In this document: in pieces, positions 27,316 to 37,322 of the stretch
Layout: each line of letters starts with the position of its first letter
Numbering within the stretch: position 1 is the stretch's first letter
Source of the DNA: an uncultured Prevotellaceae bacterium
GTDB lineage: Bacteria; Bacteroidota; Bacteroidia; Bacteroidales; Bacteroidaceae
Length of the DNA: 64,000 nt
Assembly: GCA_902785945.1 (NCBI GenBank)
Contig: CADAAR010000011.1
Location: forward strand, 1-64,000
Direction of reading: 5' to 3'
Notes under the pieces: generated by a model
What the model was told of the DNA's origin: nothing
Seen by the model: the letters and a program-made list of their open reading frames with translations, nothing else
The model's database searches: none
Position numbers and translations under genes: made by a program

Positions 27316-28314
27316 TTATTTTGTGATTGTTGGCAAAATAATGGGCTTGAACCAATCTCTCATGACGCCTTTATACTGGTTCTGTGAGTCGCAGATGAGG
27401 AGAAGGATTTGGCGGCCATCAGCCAATTTAGGCCCTACACAGATGCCTTCATAGTTAGCAAAATTATGGCGCGTGATATTGAATTTCGTACGGAACGTTG
27501 TCAGTAAAGTTTTATTCAACAATTCACCAGGCTGTTGCTGAGAGGGATTAACGACGTAAAGTTTGACAAGACAATACGAGCCAATCTGCTTTTTGGGGAA
27601 ATACAACTCTCGTTCGAGCACCACAATCCTACCATCATCGAGTGCTGCCAAACCTCCAACTCCCATAATACTGGTACCTTTGCGCTTTTTGACAATGGCT
27701 GAATCAGTCTCATACCAATATTGCTCTTTGGGCTGCAAGTCATCACCAAAAGACTGAAAGCGCAGACGGTTCTTGATTTTCTTGTCGATCGTTGGCTTGT
27801 CTCCATCAGCCTGCAACGTACTTTCAGAAGTGGTCCAGAAACGATGCGTCTTTTGCTGATAAGTGAGGGCCTCGAAACCTCGATTCGAATAAGCCGTCTT
27901 GAACACTTCAGGGATATTCAGCTTTCTGCCCGTCAACTGACCTTGGAGGTTAAATTCCAGAATTTCCTGGTCTCTCTCCCCACTCACGAAAACTGTCTGG
28001 TTCTGAGGCATATAGCAGACACCTTCCTCATCGCGAGTTGGTTGGCCACAAGTCAGAAATGTATCCAAACGCACAGACAATAATTCGCCCGTAATACTGT
28101 CTGTCAGGATATCCATCAGATAAAAGCCCGTTGTTGGCGATTTATCGTTCGCCACAGCATATTTCAAGCCTCCCAACCAGGCGATACCACTATAGTTTCC
28201 TGCAGGCACCGTCTTGGGAAATTTACGCTGTTTAAGTATCGTTGTCTCCTGCGCCATCAGCATCAGAGGCGCAAGAAGTAGAGCAATCCAAATCTGTCTT
28301 ATTTGCATTTTCAT
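27316..28314 (-). CDS. Exported phytase-like esterase-family protein
   Basis: 332-aa exported protein of the 'esterase-like activity of phytase' beta-propeller type; reaction uncertain. The signal peptide is MKMQIRQIWIALLLAPLMLM, ending near AQ. Supporting features are NYSGIAWLGG near residue 40, an NRGFEALTYQ block, and DDGRIVVLERE in the C-terminal half, all typical of the family. The ATG at 28314 is only 5 bp after a TACCTTTG box. The frame runs further upstream to a TTG at 28350, beyond the promoter, which I reject. Confidence 0.75.
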   Translation of the reverse strand: MKMQIRQIWIALLLAPLMLMAQETTILKQRKFPKTVPAGNYSGIAWLGGLKYAVANDKSPTTGFYLMDILTDSITGELLSVRLDTFLTCGQPTRDEEGVCYMPQNQTVFVSGERDQEILEFNLQGQLTGRKLNIPEVFKTAYSNRGFEALTYQQKTHRFWTTSESTLQADGDKPTIDKKIKNRLRFQSFGDDLQPKEQYWYETDSAIVKKRKGTSIMGVGGLAALDDGRIVVLERELYFPKKQIGSYCLVKLYVVNPSQQQPGELLNKTLLTTFRTKFNITRHNFANYEGICVGPKLADGRQILLLICDSQNQYKGVMRDWFKPIILPTITK

Positions 28315-28319
28315 GGCGG

Positions 28320-28327
28320 CAAAGGTA
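28320..28327 (-). promoter_or_regulatory. Putative promoter -7 box of the phytase-like gene (leaderless configuration)
   Basis: The minus strand reads TACCTTTG, 5 bp before the ATG at 28314. It is divergent from the leuS promoter. Confidence 0.6.
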
Positions 28328-28389
28328 AGCAGAAAAAGCAAATGTACCAAATTTTTGGGCGATTATTTGGCAGTCTGCTTACTTATTCG

Positions 28390-28397
28390 TACCTTTG
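28390..28397 (+). promoter_or_regulatory. Putative promoter -7 box of the leuS operon
   Basis: TACCTTTG matches the consensus, 46 bp upstream of the leuS ATG. Confidence 0.65.
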
Positions 28398-28443
28398 CAG
28401 CCCAAAAGATAATGTACGGAAACGATTTAAATAAAATACAACA

Positions 28444-31260
28444 ATGGATTACAATTTCAGAGAAATCGAACAGAAATGGCAGAAGCGATGGGTGGAAAAT
28501 GGCACTTATCGCGTGATAGAGGACCAGAACAAGAAGAAATTCTATGTGCTCAATATGTTCCCTTATCCATCAGGAGCAGGCTTGCATGTGGGTCATCCGC
28601 TTGGCTATATCGCCAGTGATATCTACGCCCGCTACAAGCGTCAGCAGGGCTTCAACGTACTGAACCCGATGGGCTATGATGCCTACGGACTGCCTGCTGA
28701 GCAATACGCTATCCAGACAGGCCAGCACCCTGAGAAGACCACTTTTGAGAATATCGACCGTTATCGCTCGCAGTTGGATAAGATCGGCTTCTGTTTCGAT
28801 TGGGACAGAGAGGTCCGCACTTGCGATCCCATCTATTATAAGTGGACGCAGTGGGCCTTCCAACGTATGTTCAAGAGCTATTTCAGTACATCATCACACA
28901 AGGCTCAGCCAACCATCAAGCTGATTGAGCACTTCGAGCTGATGGGTACTGAGAACTGCAACGCTCTTGGTACTGAGGAGCTGCACTTCACAGCCTCTGA
29001 CTGGGCCAGCTTCTCAGAGAAGAAGAAGCAGGAGGTGCTGATGAACTATCGTATTGCCTATCTGGCAGATACGATGGTGAACTGGTGTCCGAAATTGGGT
29101 ACTGTGCTCGCCAATGACGAAGTGGTGGATGGTGTCTCTGTTCGTGGCGGCTATCCTGTGGTTCAGAAGAAGATGCGCCAGTGGTGTCTGCGCGTATCTG
29201 CTTATGCTCAGAGACTGCTCGATGGCTTAGAGGAAATTGATTGGACAGACTCGCTTAAAGAGACCCAGCGTAACTGGATTGGTCGTTCTGAGGGTACTGA
29301 GGTAGAATTCAACGTCGCTGATTCAGATAAGCACTTTACCATCTTTACGACTCGTGCTGATACGATGTTTGGTGTGACATTTATGGTGCTTGCTCCTGAG
29401 TCAGATCTCGTGGCTGAGTTGACGACTCCTGAGCAGAAGGCTGAGGTAGATAAATATCTCGACTATGTGAAGAAGCGTACAGAGCGTGATCGTCAGATGG
29501 ATCATAAGGTTACTGGTGTGTTCTCTGGTTCTTACGCCATTAATCCTTTCACTGATGAGAAGATTCCCATCTGGATTGCAGAATATGTATTGGCTGGTTA
29601 TGGAACTGGTGCCATTATGGCTGTGCCTGCTCACGATTCTCGTGACTATGCCTTCGCCAAGCACTTCAATCTCCCCATCATTCCTCTGATTGAGGGTGCT
29701 GATGTCAGCGAGGAGAGCTATGACGTCAAAGAGGGTATCATGTGTAACTCTGCAAGCAGCAAGTTCTCACTCAATGGCCTCACTGTAAAAGAGGCTATCG
29801 CTGCAACGAAGAAATTCGTCACAGAGCAAGGCTTGGGTCGTGTGAAGGTGAACTACCGTCTGCGCGACGCTATCTTCTCTCGCCAGCGCTATTGGGGCGA
29901 GCCATTCCCTGTTTACTACAAGGACGATATGCCCTATATGATTCCGAAGGAGTGTCTGCCTCTGGAGTTGCCTGAGATTGACGAATACAAGCCTACAGAA
30001 ACAGGCGAGCCCCCATTGGGACGTGCTAAGATCTGGGCTTGGGATACGAAGACAGACAAGGTGGTATCGAAAGACCTCATTGACAATAAGAGTGTCTTCC
30101 CCTTGGAACTGAACACGATGCCAGGCTTTGCTGGTTCTTCAGCCTACTACCTCCGCTATATGGATCCCAAGAACGAAAAGGCTCTCGTAAGTCGTGAGGC
30201 TGATGAGTACTGGCGCAATGTCGACCTCTATGTAGGTGGTACAGAGCATGCAACAGGTCACCTGATCTATTCTCGTTTCTGGAATAAGTTCCTCTATGAC
30301 TCTGGCTACTCTTGCGAGGACGAGCCTTTCAAGAAACTCGTCAATCAGGGTATGATTCAGGGCCGTTCCAACTTCGTTTATCGTATCGAAGACGAGGGAG
30401 CTGATAAGGGTAAGTTCGTCAGCTTTGGTCTGAAGGATCAATACACCACGACACCTATCCACGTAGATGTGAACATTGTTTCTGCTGATATTCTCGACAT
30501 CGAGGCTTTCAAGGCTTGGCGTCCTGAATATAACAATGCTGAGTTCATTCTCGAGAATGGCCAGTACAAGTGCGGATGGGCCATAGAAAAGATGTCGAAG
30601 TCGATGTTCAATGTGGTCAATCCGGATATGATTGTCGAGAAGTATGGTGCTGACACCTTGCGTCTCTATGAGATGTTCCTGGGTCCTGTGGAGCAGAGCA
30701 AGCCTTGGGATACAAATGGTATCGATGGCTGTCACCGTTTCCTCCGCAAGTTCTGGAACCTCTATCAGAACGGCTTCGAAGGCGAGGCAACACCAGAGAA
30801 TCTCAAGAGCGTGCATAAGCTCATTAAGAAGGTATCTCAGGATATCGAGACCTTCAGTTATAACACCTCTATCTCTGCTTTCATGATCTGCGTGAATGAG
30901 CTCTCGCAGCAGAAGTGCAAGAACAAAGAGCTGCTGAAGACCCTCGTGATCCTCATCGCTCCATTTGCACCTCATATCGCTGAGGAACTCTGGGAGATGA
31001 TAGGTGAGAAGGGTAGCGTCTGCGACTCTCAGTGGCCTAAGTGGGATGAGCAGTATCTCGTGGAGAGCCAGGTGAAACTGGGTATCGCCTTCAACGGTAA
31101 GGCCCGCTTTGAGATGCAATTTGCTGCTGATGCTGACAACAAGACCATCGAGGAGGTTGTCCTTGCAGACGAGCGCTCAGCAAAGTATCTCGAAGGCTTC
31201 CAGGTAGCAAAGGTTATCATCGTCCCTAAGCGTATGGTGAACATTGTTTTGAAGAAATAA
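28444..31260 (+). CDS. leuS: Leucyl-tRNA synthetase
   Basis: Class I synthetase that charges tRNA-Leu (938 aa). The HIGH-type motif is [17 protein letters not shown] (about residues 39-55), the CP1 editing domain spans about 230-420 ([18 protein letters not shown]), and the KMSKS motif is [14 protein letters not shown] (about 717-730). It is the first gene of a five-gene run; the next start codon directly abuts its stop. Confidence 0.97.
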   Translation: MDYNFREIEQKWQKRWVENGTYRVIEDQNKKKFYVLNMFPYPSGAGLHVGHPLGYIASDIYARYKRQQGFNVLNPMGYDAYGLPAEQYAIQTGQHPEKTTFENIDRYRSQLDKIGFCFDWDREVRTCDPIYYKWTQWAFQRMFKSYFSTSSHKAQPTIKLIEHFELMGTENCNALGTEELHFTASDWASFSEKKKQEVLMNYRIAYLADTMVNWCPKLGTVLANDEVVDGVSVRGGYPVVQKKMRQWCLRVSAYAQRLLDGLEEIDWTDSLKETQRNWIGRSEGTEVEFNVADSDKHFTIFTTRADTMFGVTFMVLAPESDLVAELTTPEQKAEVDKYLDYVKKRTERDRQMDHKVTGVFSGSYAINPFTDEKIPIWIAEYVLAGYGTGAIMAVPAHDSRDYAFAKHFNLPIIPLIEGADVSEESYDVKEGIMCNSASSKFSLNGLTVKEAIAATKKFVTEQGLGRVKVNYRLRDAIFSRQRYWGEPFPVYYKDDMPYMIPKECLPLELPEIDEYKPTETGEPPLGRAKIWAWDTKTDKVVSKDLIDNKSVFPLELNTMPGFAGSSAYYLRYMDPKNEKALVSREADEYWRNVDLYVGGTEHATGHLIYSRFWNKFLYDSGYSCEDEPFKKLVNQGMIQGRSNFVYRIEDEGADKGKFVSFGLKDQYTTTPIHVDVNIVSADILDIEAFKAWRPEYNNAEFILENGQYKCGWAIEKMSKSMFNVVNPDMIVEKYGADTLRLYEMFLGPVEQSKPWDTNGIDGCHRFLRKFWNLYQNGFEGEATPENLKSVHKLIKKVSQDIETFSYNTSISAFMICVNELSQQKCKNKELLKTLVILIAPFAPHIAEELWEMIGEKGSVCDSQWPKWDEQYLVESQVKLGIAFNGKARFEMQFAADADNKTIEEVVLADERSAKYLEGFQVAKVIIVPKRMVNIVLKK

Positions 31261-32232
31261 ATGACCATCGATCACAAAATCATACTGAACGAAGCCAAAG
31301 ACTATTTCTTTATAGCCTTTGGCCTCTTCCTTTACACCATCGCCTTTACGGTATTTCTGATGCCTTATCAGATTGTGGCTGGTGGTGTGACTGGTCTTTC
31401 GGCTATTATCTACTATGCCACAGGTTTCCATCTGGAGAACACCTATATCATCATCAATGGCATCCTGCTTGTTGTGGCCTTGAAGATTCTGGGATGGAGA
31501 TTCCTGATGAAAACCATCTTTGCCATCTTCACCCTCTATTTCATGCTGAAGTTTGCGCAGGATATCATCCCCAAACAGGAAAACGGTCTGCCCTTTAAAC
31601 TAATGGGCGAGGGACAGGACTTCATGTCGATGATTATCGGTTGTGTCTTGACGGGTATTGCTTTGGCAACGGTATTCATGAACAACGGTTCTACGGGTGG
31701 TACGGATATCATCGCTGCCTCAGTGAATAAGTTCCATCCTAATGTGTCGTTGGGTAATGTGCTGATTGCTGCCGACTTCTGTATCATCGGCTCCTGTATG
31801 TTCTTCCCACAGTTTGGTACCTATCTCGAACGTGCCCACAAGGTGATGTTCGGTTTCTGTGTGATGGCGATGGAGAACTATACCCTCGACTATATCATGA
31901 ATGCCCGTCGACAGTCTGTACAGTTCCTGATCTTCACCCGTAAATGGCAGGAGATAGCTAATGCTATCGGCACTGAGACGCATCATGGTGTGACGATTCT
32001 CGATGGACACGGTTGGTATACAGGTAAGGAAGTCAAAGTGCTCTGTATTCTGGCCAGAAAGAACGAGAGCATCAATATGTTCCGTTTAATTAAGATGATC
32101 GACCCTCAGGCTTTTGTTTCTCAGAGTGCTGTTATTGGTGTCTATGGCGAAGGCTTCGAGGAGATGAGAGTAAAGATAAAACAACAAAAGATTGCTGATG
32201 AAAATAGTATTCGCGACGAACAACCAGCATAA
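31261..32232 (+). CDS. YitT-family membrane protein (DUF161/DUF2179)
   Basis: 323-aa inner-membrane protein with about five hydrophobic helices in the first 210 residues. It has the family motif GGVTGLSAI near residue 41 and [12 protein letters not shown] near 141. The C-terminal soluble DUF2179-like domain begins near 215 ([28 protein letters not shown]). Transport substrate is unknown. There is no gap after leuS, and the gene overlaps rdgB by 35 bp. Confidence 0.87.
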   Translation: MTIDHKIILNEAKDYFFIAFGLFLYTIAFTVFLMPYQIVAGGVTGLSAIIYYATGFHLENTYIIINGILLVVALKILGWRFLMKTIFAIFTLYFMLKFAQDIIPKQENGLPFKLMGEGQDFMSMIIGCVLTGIALATVFMNNGSTGGTDIIAASVNKFHPNVSLGNVLIAADFCIIGSCMFFPQFGTYLERAHKVMFGFCVMAMENYTLDYIMNARRQSVQFLIFTRKWQEIANAIGTETHHGVTILDGHGWYTGKEVKVLCILARKNESINMFRLIKMIDPQAFVSQSAVIGVYGEGFEEMRVKIKQQKIADENSIRDEQPA

Positions 32233-32845
32233 ACTCTCAGAGATTCGCAGTATTCTTGGCGATAGCATCGAGGTGTTGTCGCTGAAGGATATTGGCTGCG
32301 ATGTAGATATCCCTGAGACAGGCACAACGCTCGAAGAAAACGCCCTCCAGAAGGCGCAGTATGTCTATGATCACTATCATATCGACTGTTTCGCTGATGA
32401 TACTGGCCTTGAGGTCGATGCCCTCAATGGAGCACCTGGCGTCTATTCAGCCAGATATGCGGCTCTTCCGGATAATCCGGTAAAATCTGGAAATGCTGGA
32501 CTTGTCTCACACGATTCTGAGGCAAATATGACACGTTTGCTATACGAATTAGGAAATAATAACAACCGTAAGGCAAGATTTCGCACCGTTATTGCGTTAA
32601 TACAGAAGAAAGATGTCTGCCCTTGTGGTTGTACGAGCATCAAGGAGATCCACAAATTCGAGGGTATCGTTGAAGGCGAGATTATCCGAGAACGTAGGGG
32701 AGGGGAGGGCTTCGGCTATGATCCTATCTTCCAGCCTGATGGCTACGACCAGACGTTCGCTGAGCTAGGTATGGATATCAAGAACCGTATCAGCCACCGC
32801 GCACGAGCCACACAGAAATTGGCAGACTACCTCTTGAAGAAGTGA
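32198..32845 (+). CDS. rdgB: Non-canonical purine NTP pyrophosphatase (RdgB/HAM1)
   Basis: House-cleaning enzyme that hydrolyses dITP, ITP and XTP to monophosphates. At 215 aa it is slightly longer than usual. The N-terminal [12 protein letters not shown] and the [20 protein letters not shown] block are diagnostic, and the [11 protein letters not shown] and SHRARA motifs follow. The ATG at 32198 (MKIVFATNN) is preferred to the TTG at 32192. It overlaps the YitT-family gene by 35 bp. Confidence 0.94.
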   Translation: MKIVFATNNQHKLSEIRSILGDSIEVLSLKDIGCDVDIPETGTTLEENALQKAQYVYDHYHIDCFADDTGLEVDALNGAPGVYSARYAALPDNPVKSGNAGLVSHDSEANMTRLLYELGNNNNRKARFRTVIALIQKKDVCPCGCTSIKEIHKFEGIVEGEIIRERRGGEGFGYDPIFQPDGYDQTFAELGMDIKNRISHRARATQKLADYLLKK

Positions 32846-32947
32846 ATAGTGAATAATGAATAGTGTAAAATGTCTGAATAGAAAAAGAATCATAAGGTGG
32901 CAAAGACTTTTGCTGCTACTATTCACTATTCACTGTTCACTATTCAC
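32842..32947. repeat. Inverted pair of ATTCACT arrays spanning the porZ start
   Basis: The left arm (32842-32865, starting GTGAATAGTGAATAATGAAT) and the right arm (32924-32947, starting CACTATTCACTGTTCACTAT) are inverted copies matching at 22 of 24 positions. Each is built of 7-nt units (T)ATTCACT. The porZ ATG (32856) is in the left arm and the right arm encodes the signal-peptide end. A related array without a visible partner is at 62134-62156. Confidence 0.7.
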
Positions 32948-34808
32948 TTTTTCTCAGGTTGGTACTTGGCAGAATCATCTCGCTTATCACGATGTGCAGA
33001 ATATCTGCGAGGCTAGTCATCAGTTATTCGTGCTGGCTTCAAATGATATCTACCTCTACAACAAAAACGACCAGAGTATTACTACCTACGATAAGGTCAA
33101 CGGACTCTCTGATACTTACATCACCCATATCGCCTGGTGTCCTCAAGCCAAACGACTCATCGCCGTCTATCAGAACTCGAATATAGACCTCATAGATATT
33201 AATGGTGACATCACCAATATCTCTGCCCTTTATAGCAAGACGATGACAGAGGACAAGACCGTTTCGAAGATAACCATCGATGGTGTCTATGCTTGGCTGC
33301 ACTGTCCTTTTGGCCTTGTGAAGGTGAATGTCCAAAGGGCAGAAATCGCTGAGACCTATTACAATGGCCATCCTGAATATCCCACCAGCCTGCCTGACAA
33401 TGATGAATACAAAGATTTACAGGCTAACCTCACACTGGTATCAAGCCTTCAGCCTGGCGGACCCAAGTATAACTACTTCTATGAGTCAGAATTCCTGAAC
33501 GGGAAGCTGTATACCACTGGTGGCTATTTTCTTTCTGCTTTTCCTGATTTGGAGCATCCTGGAACCATACAGGTTTTTGATGAGAATAACTGGACCATCT
33601 TTGAAGACGAACTTGAAAAAAAGACTGGTTATGACTATTTAGATATCAATTGTATTGATGTTGACCCCACAGATGAGAATCATGTTTTTGCTGGAGGCAG
33701 ATGTGGTCTCTATGAATTCGAGAATGGAAAACTCATCAACTATTATAATAAGGATAATAGTCCACTTGGTGGTGCTTATAGCGGAGGCCAGGAACTTGGA
33801 AATAACTATGTGTTAGTACATAGCATTAAATTTGATCAGGAAGGTAATCTCTGGGTTTTTAATAGTCGCGCAAAAGGTGTCAATCTGTTGAAGCTGAACA
33901 AAAACAAAGAGTGGGAGAATCATTATCAAAAACAGTTAGTCGACAATAGTGGACTTGGATTGCCTGGTTTAAGAAATACGTTTTACAACAGTAAAGGACT
34001 ACTCTGTTTTGTCAATACTTCCTATATCAATCCCTTTGTAGCTCTTTATGACACCTCTACCGACCAACTCATTACCCATCATAATTTTGTAAACCAAGAC
34101 GGCACACCTTATAATGTGAATTATATCAACTGTGCTTGCGAAGACAAGGATGGAAATATCTGGGTTGGCACAAATCTAGGACTCTTTTACATTGATAAGA
34201 ATGAAGTGGGGCAGGAGAATGCCACTTTCAATCAAGTAAAAGTACCACGTAATGATGGAAGCAATTACGCCGACTATTTGCTGACAAGCATTAATATTAC
34301 TCATATTTCTGTTGATGGTGGTAATAGAAAATGGATTTCAACGACTGCATCTGGTGCTTTCCTGATCAGTGCTGATAACATGACCCAAATTTACAACTTT
34401 AAAGACGATAATTCAAATATCCTTTCCAATAATATTTATTCTACAGCCATTAATCCTCAGACAGGCAGAGTATATTTCCTTACAGACAAAGGACTCTGTT
34501 CTTATCTCAGTAATGCTACTGAACCTACACAGGAAATGACTAAGGACAACGTCTATGCCTATCCGAATCCTGTTACATCAGACTATACTGGTTTGATTAC
34601 CATTGTAGGTCTCAGCTATAATGCTGATGTGAAAATCACAACTTCTAGCGGCATATTGGTAGCCGAGGGACGAAGCAATGGAGGCTCTTTTACCTGGGAT
34701 GGATGTGATAAAAAGGGTAGGAGAGTGGCTTCTGGAATATATATGGTAATTACAGCGACAAAAGATGGTGAAAAGGGAACAGTTTGCAAAATAGCGGTCA
34801 TCAACTAA
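32856..34808 (+). CDS. porZ: PorZ, type IX secretion system beta-propeller component
   Basis: Cell-surface protein of the type IX secretion system, thought to help attach cargo to A-LPS. The 650-aa product starts with a leader ending FTFSQ, then GTWQNHLAYHDVQNICE and the repeated propeller block (ITTYDKVNGLSDTYI; NSNIDLIDINGDI), as in PorZ. Two propellers are followed by a C-terminal domain (about 570-650) with NGGSFTWDGCDKKGRRVASGIYMV, the sorting-domain-like end of PorZ. The start codon lies in a repeat, so the exact N-terminus is uncertain. Its presence implies a T9SS in this organism. Confidence 0.82.
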   Translation: MNSVKCLNRKRIIRWQRLLLLLFTIHCSLFTFSQVGTWQNHLAYHDVQNICEASHQLFVLASNDIYLYNKNDQSITTYDKVNGLSDTYITHIAWCPQAKRLIAVYQNSNIDLIDINGDITNISALYSKTMTEDKTVSKITIDGVYAWLHCPFGLVKVNVQRAEIAETYYNGHPEYPTSLPDNDEYKDLQANLTLVSSLQPGGPKYNYFYESEFLNGKLYTTGGYFLSAFPDLEHPGTIQVFDENNWTIFEDELEKKTGYDYLDINCIDVDPTDENHVFAGGRCGLYEFENGKLINYYNKDNSPLGGAYSGGQELGNNYVLVHSIKFDQEGNLWVFNSRAKGVNLLKLNKNKEWENHYQKQLVDNSGLGLPGLRNTFYNSKGLLCFVNTSYINPFVALYDTSTDQLITHHNFVNQDGTPYNVNYINCACEDKDGNIWVGTNLGLFYIDKNEVGQENATFNQVKVPRNDGSNYADYLLTSINITHISVDGGNRKWISTTASGAFLISADNMTQIYNFKDDNSNILSNNIYSTAINPQTGRVYFLTDKGLCSYLSNATEPTQEMTKDNVYAYPNPVTSDYTGLITIVGLSYNADVKITTSSGILVAEGRSNGGSFTWDGCDKKGRRVASGIYMVITATKDGEKGTVCKIAVIN

Positions 34809-34815
34809 CTGATCT

Positions 34816-36240
34816 ATGAGAAAGCTGTTATCATACCTTTTTCTGTCTTTACTTTTTGTTTCTCAAATTAAAGCACAGGACAATAACTTCGATATTGACA
34901 GTCTGATGAATATAGGACTGCCTGTAATCATCGTCAATACAGTCAACCAAGAATTTCCCACATGTGATTACGTAACAAGTCCTGAAGGCTCTTTTGGACA
35001 AAGTATCACCAACAACAATAAAGTTGCATGTCAGATCATCATTATCCAAGAACAGGATACACTCTATAATAGTGGTGAGTACAAAAAAGGGTCAAGTGGT
35101 GCTACTATTAAAATAAATGGTAATACGTCTGCCTATTGGTTTGATAATAAACCCTATAAAATTAAATTAGAGAAAAAAACTGACCTCTTACTACGTCATG
35201 ATGATAAATATGAAGATAAAGAATGGAGACTCATAAGAGATGGTTATACGCTCAATACAATTATTGGATTTAAACTCAGCGAACTAATTGGTATGCCTTG
35301 GACACCACAATATCAGCCTTGTAATGTTGTCATAAACGATGATTATCAAGGTTGTTATCTATTAATTGAATCTGTTAAACGGAATCCTGATTGTCGACTG
35401 AATGTAGATAAAGACAATGGTTTTATTATAGAACGTGATGCCTATTGGTGGAATGAAGAAAAATATTTCTGTACCAATTTCTTCAGCCAAAATAATTACT
35501 ACCGTTGGACATGGAAACATCCAGATGAAGAGGATTTTACCATTGAACAAGAAAACTATATCAGAGAATATATCAACCAAGCAGAACAAAGCATTTTTGA
35601 TGGTACTTATGATCATTATATCGATGTAAATACTTTTGCTTGGTGGGTATTAGCACACGATATTCTTGGTTCCCATGATGCTGGAGGATGTAATATGTAT
35701 GTAACTAAATATGATCAGACTGATCAGACTCTATTACAAATGGGTAACCTCTGGGACTTTGACTCCAGTTATGGAATGGAAAAAGGACAGTTCTCTAGAA
35801 TACACACGAGCGATTATGACTTCTATTATGACAACCTATTTAATAATGAGAATAAACTGTTTGTCAAGGCTTATAAAAAGAAATGGAATGAAATAAAGCA
35901 TACACTTAATGATCAATTGTATGATTTTATCAGTTCATTTAAGAGTAGTGAATTAGGAGAAAAGCTTCAAAAATCATGGGATTGTCAAAGTAAACGATGG
36001 GATACTGATATAGTATCTATCAGTAATCGTGCAGATGCTTCTATTGATTGGTTTAACAGTCACTTGCCACTACTTGGACAAAACATTGAACTCATTGATG
36101 ACACTGATACTGGTATCAAATCATATCATACCCATCAACAGAATAATACTCCTATTTATACGATATACGGTCAACGAGTTCATCATACTAAAAAAGGTAT
36201 TTATATCCAGAATGGAAAGAAAATAATCATAAAAAAATGA
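34816..36240 (+). CDS. Secreted CotH-family kinase-like protein
   Basis: 474-aa protein with a signal peptide (MRKLLSYLFLSLLFVSQIKA). CotH motifs are visible: GNTSAYWFDNKPYKIKLEKK (about residues 106-125), LIRDGYTLNTIIGFKLSELIG and the acidic WDFDSSYGM (about 310). CotH proteins are atypical protein kinases, but targets here are unknown. The end IYTIYGQRV...KGIYIQNGKKI is a short C-terminal tag of the type seen at the end of the 19407-21317 product. The gene is clearly more AT-rich than leuS or porZ neighbours, possibly a newer acquisition. Confidence 0.8.
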   Translation: MRKLLSYLFLSLLFVSQIKAQDNNFDIDSLMNIGLPVIIVNTVNQEFPTCDYVTSPEGSFGQSITNNNKVACQIIIIQEQDTLYNSGEYKKGSSGATIKINGNTSAYWFDNKPYKIKLEKKTDLLLRHDDKYEDKEWRLIRDGYTLNTIIGFKLSELIGMPWTPQYQPCNVVINDDYQGCYLLIESVKRNPDCRLNVDKDNGFIIERDAYWWNEEKYFCTNFFSQNNYYRWTWKHPDEEDFTIEQENYIREYINQAEQSIFDGTYDHYIDVNTFAWWVLAHDILGSHDAGGCNMYVTKYDQTDQTLLQMGNLWDFDSSYGMEKGQFSRIHTSDYDFYYDNLFNNENKLFVKAYKKKWNEIKHTLNDQLYDFISSFKSSELGEKLQKSWDCQSKRWDTDIVSISNRADASIDWFNSHLPLLGQNIELIDDTDTGIKSYHTHQQNNTPIYTIYGQRVHHTKKGIYIQNGKKIIIKK

Positions 36241-36245
36241 TTTAT

Positions 36246-37316
36246 TTATCGTCTGCCATTAAGAATACTTGTTATTCCAGGAATGATTTTAAGAGATACT
36301 TGATAAACCACCAGACTGGCTGATAATGTCAGTATTACCATTAATATATAATAAAGGTATAGGATAAAATCATTGCCTATTGACGGAATGAAATAGGTGG
36401 AAACTGTCATCAGGGAGGCAGAGAAAAGTCGATGGACAGCAAAGACAAAGAACACACTCGATACAAGATATTTTCTTTCTTTCCAACGTTGTGTTTCTAT
36501 CATATAAGCTGTGATAGCAAAGACAGCTGCCTGAACGAATAAGTCAGTGATATTATAGACGGTATCATTATCATTCAACCAATAAGCAACCAATACAGCA
36601 GCTATCATCATCGCGATATGCGCCTGAACAGGTATTCGCTTAAAGATACGAATAAAGTCGATATGCATCACAGAAAAATAAGCTCCTAACATGTAATAGA
36701 CGATAGCGTTACACTGAATACCAGGCATCTCAGGAATGAAATCAGTGAAATAAAGTACACCTATTATTAATAATATAAAGTGACGCAGATATTTAACGAG
36801 GCAATAGATGATAGGACTCAACAGGAAAAGCACAAACAAACATTGTAAGAACCAGAAAGCACCCACCAAACAAGCCCGCTGATCATCGGCCAAACCTGTA
36901 ATCTGACTTATATCCCAGAATATCCACAAAAAATCCTGCCATCTGAAATCAGCGATATGCTTATGCAGAATTACCAAGGTATCCGGTTTGATCAGTTGCA
37001 TCACAGCTAAGATAGCAAAATAGATGATATTCCATAATAAATATGGAATAAAGATGGTACGGATACGACGCTTCAGTTTCTTCTGATAAAGGCTTAAATC
37101 TAAAAAGCCTTCCTTGAAAAATAGAAAGCCCGAGATAAAAAAGAATAAAGGTACAGCGATACATACCAACTTCATCGTGATGTAAACTAAGAAATAGAAG
37201 ACAGACCTTGTCTCCAATTCTGGATTCTTCACTAATAAGTTACAGTGAATGAATATCACTGCAATAATCAGTGGAAATCGTAAGAATGATACAACACGAG
37301 AAGTAAGCGCATCCAT
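36246..37316 (-). CDS. Acyltransferase 3 family membrane protein
   Basis: 356-aa inner-membrane protein with about ten hydrophobic helices, of the type that O-acylates surface polysaccharides or peptidoglycan. The start (SFLRFPLIIAVIFIHCN, residues 10-26) carries the family His in an IH segment, and F-F-I-S-G-F-L-F-F follows near 59. It is convergent with the CotH gene (5 bp between stops) and lies 6 bp after nadA on the same strand, so it may share the nadA transcript. Acceptor unknown. Confidence 0.82.
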   Translation of the reverse strand: MDALTSRVVSFLRFPLIIAVIFIHCNLLVKNPELETRSVFYFLVYITMKLVCIAVPLFFFISGFLFFKEGFLDLSLYQKKLKRRIRTIFIPYLLWNIIYFAILAVMQLIKPDTLVILHKHIADFRWQDFLWIFWDISQITGLADDQRACLVGAFWFLQCLFVLFLLSPIIYCLVKYLRHFILLIIGVLYFTDFIPEMPGIQCNAIVYYMLGAYFSVMHIDFIRIFKRIPVQAHIAMMIAAVLVAYWLNDNDTVYNITDLFVQAAVFAITAYMIETQRWKERKYLVSSVFFVFAVHRLFSASLMTVSTYFIPSIGNDFILYLYYILMVILTLSASLVVYQVSLKIIPGITSILNGRR

Positions 37317-37322
37317 ACTGCC

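Noticed and set aside
30139..31119. A 326-aa open frame opposite leuS, and a similar 280-aa frame at 14334-15176 opposite ychF
   Set aside because: Both are antisense to well-conserved genes and follow their codon pattern; neither has promoter or family evidence.
36246..36260. Possible horizontal island from the AT-rich CotH gene through the acyltransferase
   Set aside because: There are no integrase, tRNA or repeat boundaries, and nadA next door is a normal housekeeping gene. Only the CotH gene itself looks compositionally different.
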